64,000 nt of DNA from Thermithiobacillus tepidarius DSM 3134 (GTDB lineage: Bacteria; Pseudomonadota; Gammaproteobacteria; Acidithiobacillales; Thermithiobacillaceae). A program made the translations under genes and the position numbers. The notes under the pieces were generated by a model. The model did not search any database. It was given only the letters and a program-made list of their open reading frames with translations, and was not told where the DNA came from. How positions within the stretch are numbered: the stretch's first letter is position 1; each line of letters starts with the position of its first letter. The stretch covers positions 186,001 to 250,000 of the forward strand of contig NZ_KE384096.1 in NCBI RefSeq assembly GCF_000423825.1, written 5' to 3'. This document shows positions 62,491 to 64,000 of the stretch, in pieces.

Positions 62491-64000
62491 ATGTCCGCTT
62501 CCCGCATCCATCTGCTACCCTCGCAGCTGATCAACCAGATCGCCGCCGGCGAGGTGGTGGAACGCCCCGCGTCCGTGCTGAAGGAGTTGTTGGAAAACAG
62601 CCTGGATGCCGGTGCCGATCAGGTGGAGATCTGGGCCGAGGAGGGCGGGCTGCGCCTGATTCGCGTGCGCGACAACGGCCACGGCATCGACCCTGAGGAC
62701 GTGCCCCTGTGCCTGGCCCGCCATGCCACCAGCAAGATCCGCCAGGCCGACGACCTGGAGCGCATCAGCAGCTACGGCTTTCGCGGCGAGGCGCTGCCGG
62801 CCATCGCTTCGGTGTCCCGCCTGCGGCTTGCCACCCGCAGCGAGGCCAGCCTGGAAGGGCGGCAGATCACGGCTCAGGGCGGCGACATCGCGCCGGCGGC
62901 GCCCGCGGCCCATCCCGTGGGGACCACCATCGAGGTGGCCGATCTGTTCTTCAACACTCCCGCGCGCCGCAAGTTCCTCAAAGGCGAGCGCACCGAGTTC
63001 TTCCATCTGCAGGAAGTGGTGCGCAGCGCCGCCCTGAGCCGCTTTGACGTGGCTTTCCGCCTGCAGCACGGCGAGCGCGTCCAGCTCAAATTCGCCGCGG
63101 CCACCGACGAGGCAGCACGTCACCGGCGCGTGGCCGAGATCCTGGGCGCCGGCTTCCTGGAGGAATCCCTGTATCTGGAGCACGCGGATCTCGGCTTGCG
63201 CCTCCACGGCTGGGTCGGTTTGCCAACCTTCAACCGGGCCAACAGCGGTGCCCAGTACTTCTTCGTCAACGGCCGTCCGGTGCGCGACAAGGTGGTCGGC
63301 CACGCCGTGCGCCAAGCCTTTGCCGACGTGCTGTTCAAGGGCCGCCACCCTGCCTTCGTCCTTTGCCTGGAACTGGACCCGGCGGCGGTGGACGTCAACG
63401 TGCATCCCACCAAGCACGAGGTGCGCTTCCGCGATGCCCGCCTGGTGCATGATTTTCTGTTCCGCACGCTGCACGACGCGCTGGGGGACTACCGTCCCGT
63501 CCCGGCGCAGGGCGCCGCCGCGGCGGTGGCGCCCCCGCCGGTTGCCGCCGCATCCACGGTTTCCAGCGGCTCCGTCCCGGTCCGGGCGCCGGCCTCTGTC
63601 CAGAGCAGCTTGGCGCTGCAGGAGGACAGCAGCAGCTATTGGACCACCATGGTGGCGCCGGCGATGCAGGAAATTCCGGCCGCGGCGACCGCACCCGCGC
63701 CAGATGCGCCGGTCCATCCTTTGGGCCACGCCGTGGCCCAGCTGCATGAGCGCTTCATCCTGGCGCAGAATGCCGCTGGGGTGGTGCTGGTGGATCAGCA
63801 TGCGGCGCACGAACGGGTCATTTACGAAGAGCTCAAGGCGGCCTTGGGCACCGGGCAGGCCAGTCAGCACCTGCTGATTCCCGTGCGGGTGCAGCTGACG
63901 CCCGAGCAGATGGCCCTATGGGAGGCACACCAGGCGCTCTTTGCCGAGGCCGGCTTCGACTGCACGCCGCTGGGTCCGACCAGCCTCGCCGTGCGCAGCG
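62491..64000 (+). CDS. mutL: DNA mismatch repair protein MutL, endonuclease type, 3' end beyond window
   Basis: The first 503 residues of MutL are visible. The GHKL ATPase motifs are NQIAAGEVVERP, KELLENSLDAGA, RVRDNGHGIDP and SSYGFRGEALPAIA, followed by the transducer domain (QYFFVNGRPVRDK, VDVNVHPTKHEVRF). After a linker, DQHAAHERVIYEE begins at D435 and fits the DQHA(x2)E(x4)E metal-binding endonuclease motif absent from E. coli MutL. The ATG at 62491 has no clear ribosome site. It follows amiC by 31 bp. Confidence 0.95.
   Translation, partial: MSASRIHLLPSQLINQIAAGEVVERPASVLKELLENSLDAGADQVEIWAEEGGLRLIRVRDNGHGIDPEDVPLCLARHATSKIRQADDLERISSYGFRGEALPAIASVSRLRLATRSEASLEGRQITAQGGDIAPAAPAAHPVGTTIEVADLFFNTPARRKFLKGERTEFFHLQEVVRSAALSRFDVAFRLQHGERVQLKFAAATDEAARHRRVAEILGAGFLEESLYLEHADLGLRLHGWVGLPTFNRANSGAQYFFVNGRPVRDKVVGHAVRQAFADVLFKGRHPAFVLCLELDPAAVDVNVHPTKHEVRFRDARLVHDFLFRTLHDALGDYRPVPAQGAAAAVAPPPVAAASTVSSGSVPVRAPASVQSSLALQEDSSSYWTTMVAPAMQEIPAAATAPAPDAPVHPLGHAVAQLHERFILAQNAAGVVLVDQHAAHERVIYEELKAALGTGQASQHLLIPVRVQLTPEQMALWEAHQALFAEAGFDCTPLGPTSLAVRS

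Overview
The window is a contiguous, GC-rich (roughly two-thirds G+C by eye), densely packed stretch of bacterial chromosome. It carries almost only core genes, with no insertion sequences, prophage, CRISPR arrays or rRNA. Gene order is gammaproteobacterial: rnm-yciO-M50-trpS-scpAB-rluB, rpsB-tsf-pyrH-frr-uppS-cdsA-dxr-rseP-bamA-skp-lpxD-fabZ-lpxA, lpxB-rnhB-dnaE-accA-tilS, pyrG-kdsA-eno-ftsB, tRNA-Ser-ffs-dnaX-ybaB-recR and tsaE-amiC-mutL. Three traits point to a deep-branching lineage near Acidithiobacillia: SMC-type ScpAB rather than MukBEF, hpnCDE squalene genes, and a gnnA-gnnB pair between lpxA and lpxB as described for Acidithiobacillus ferrooxidans. A high-GC relative such as Thermithiobacillus would fit; this is inference, not identification.

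Layout. 1-409: 3'-truncated unknown gene on the minus strand. 526-7890 (+): RNA and tRNA metabolism, chromosome condensation and DNA repair (rnm, yciO, M50 protease, trpS, scpA, scpB, rluB, HhH glycosylase, nfi). 7903-12513 (+): gamma-glutamyltransferase, M61 peptidase, a cysteine-poor redoxin-like protein and a small unknown. 12494-21633 (-): hflD, VOC protein, SDR, hpnE-hpnD-hpnC, glnD, map, sfsA. 21695-21923: divergent promoters for sfsA and rpsB and a structured rpsB leader. 21924-44137 (+): a 20-gene run from rpsB to tilS covering translation, isoprenoids, phospholipid, outer-membrane assembly, lipid A, replication and fatty-acid synthesis. 44290-45816 (-): GT39 glycosyltransferase. 46014-50179 (+): pyrG, kdsA, eno, terminator, ftsB. 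50390-53368 (+): PAS/GAF/GGDEF/EAL c-di-GMP protein. 53433-56391 (+): tRNA-Ser(GGA), 4.5S RNA, dnaX, ybaB, recR. 56450-57670 (+): amt. 57783-64000 (+): nnrD, bioA, CBS protein, tsaE, amiC and 5' mutL, which runs off the end.

How the genes work together. The envelope genes form a programme: dxr, uppS and cdsA supply isoprenoid and phospholipid precursors; rseP, bamA and skp manage outer-membrane protein assembly and stress; lpxD, fabZ, lpxA, gnnA, gnnB, lpxB and kdsA build lipid A and Kdo. GnnA/GnnB predict a lipid A whose 3-position acyl chains are amide-linked. HpnCDE make squalene, probably for hopanoids. GlnD and Amt belong to nitrogen control. TrpRS carries a cysteine pattern like that of the Fe-S TrpRS of Thermotoga, KdsA is of the cysteine (metal-dependent) class, and MutL carries the endonuclease motif.

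No wholly undescribed multi-gene system was found. The most informative observations are the gnnAB lipid A module, a tilS gene that seems to lack a conventional start codon, the TrpRS cysteine motif and the rpsB leader.
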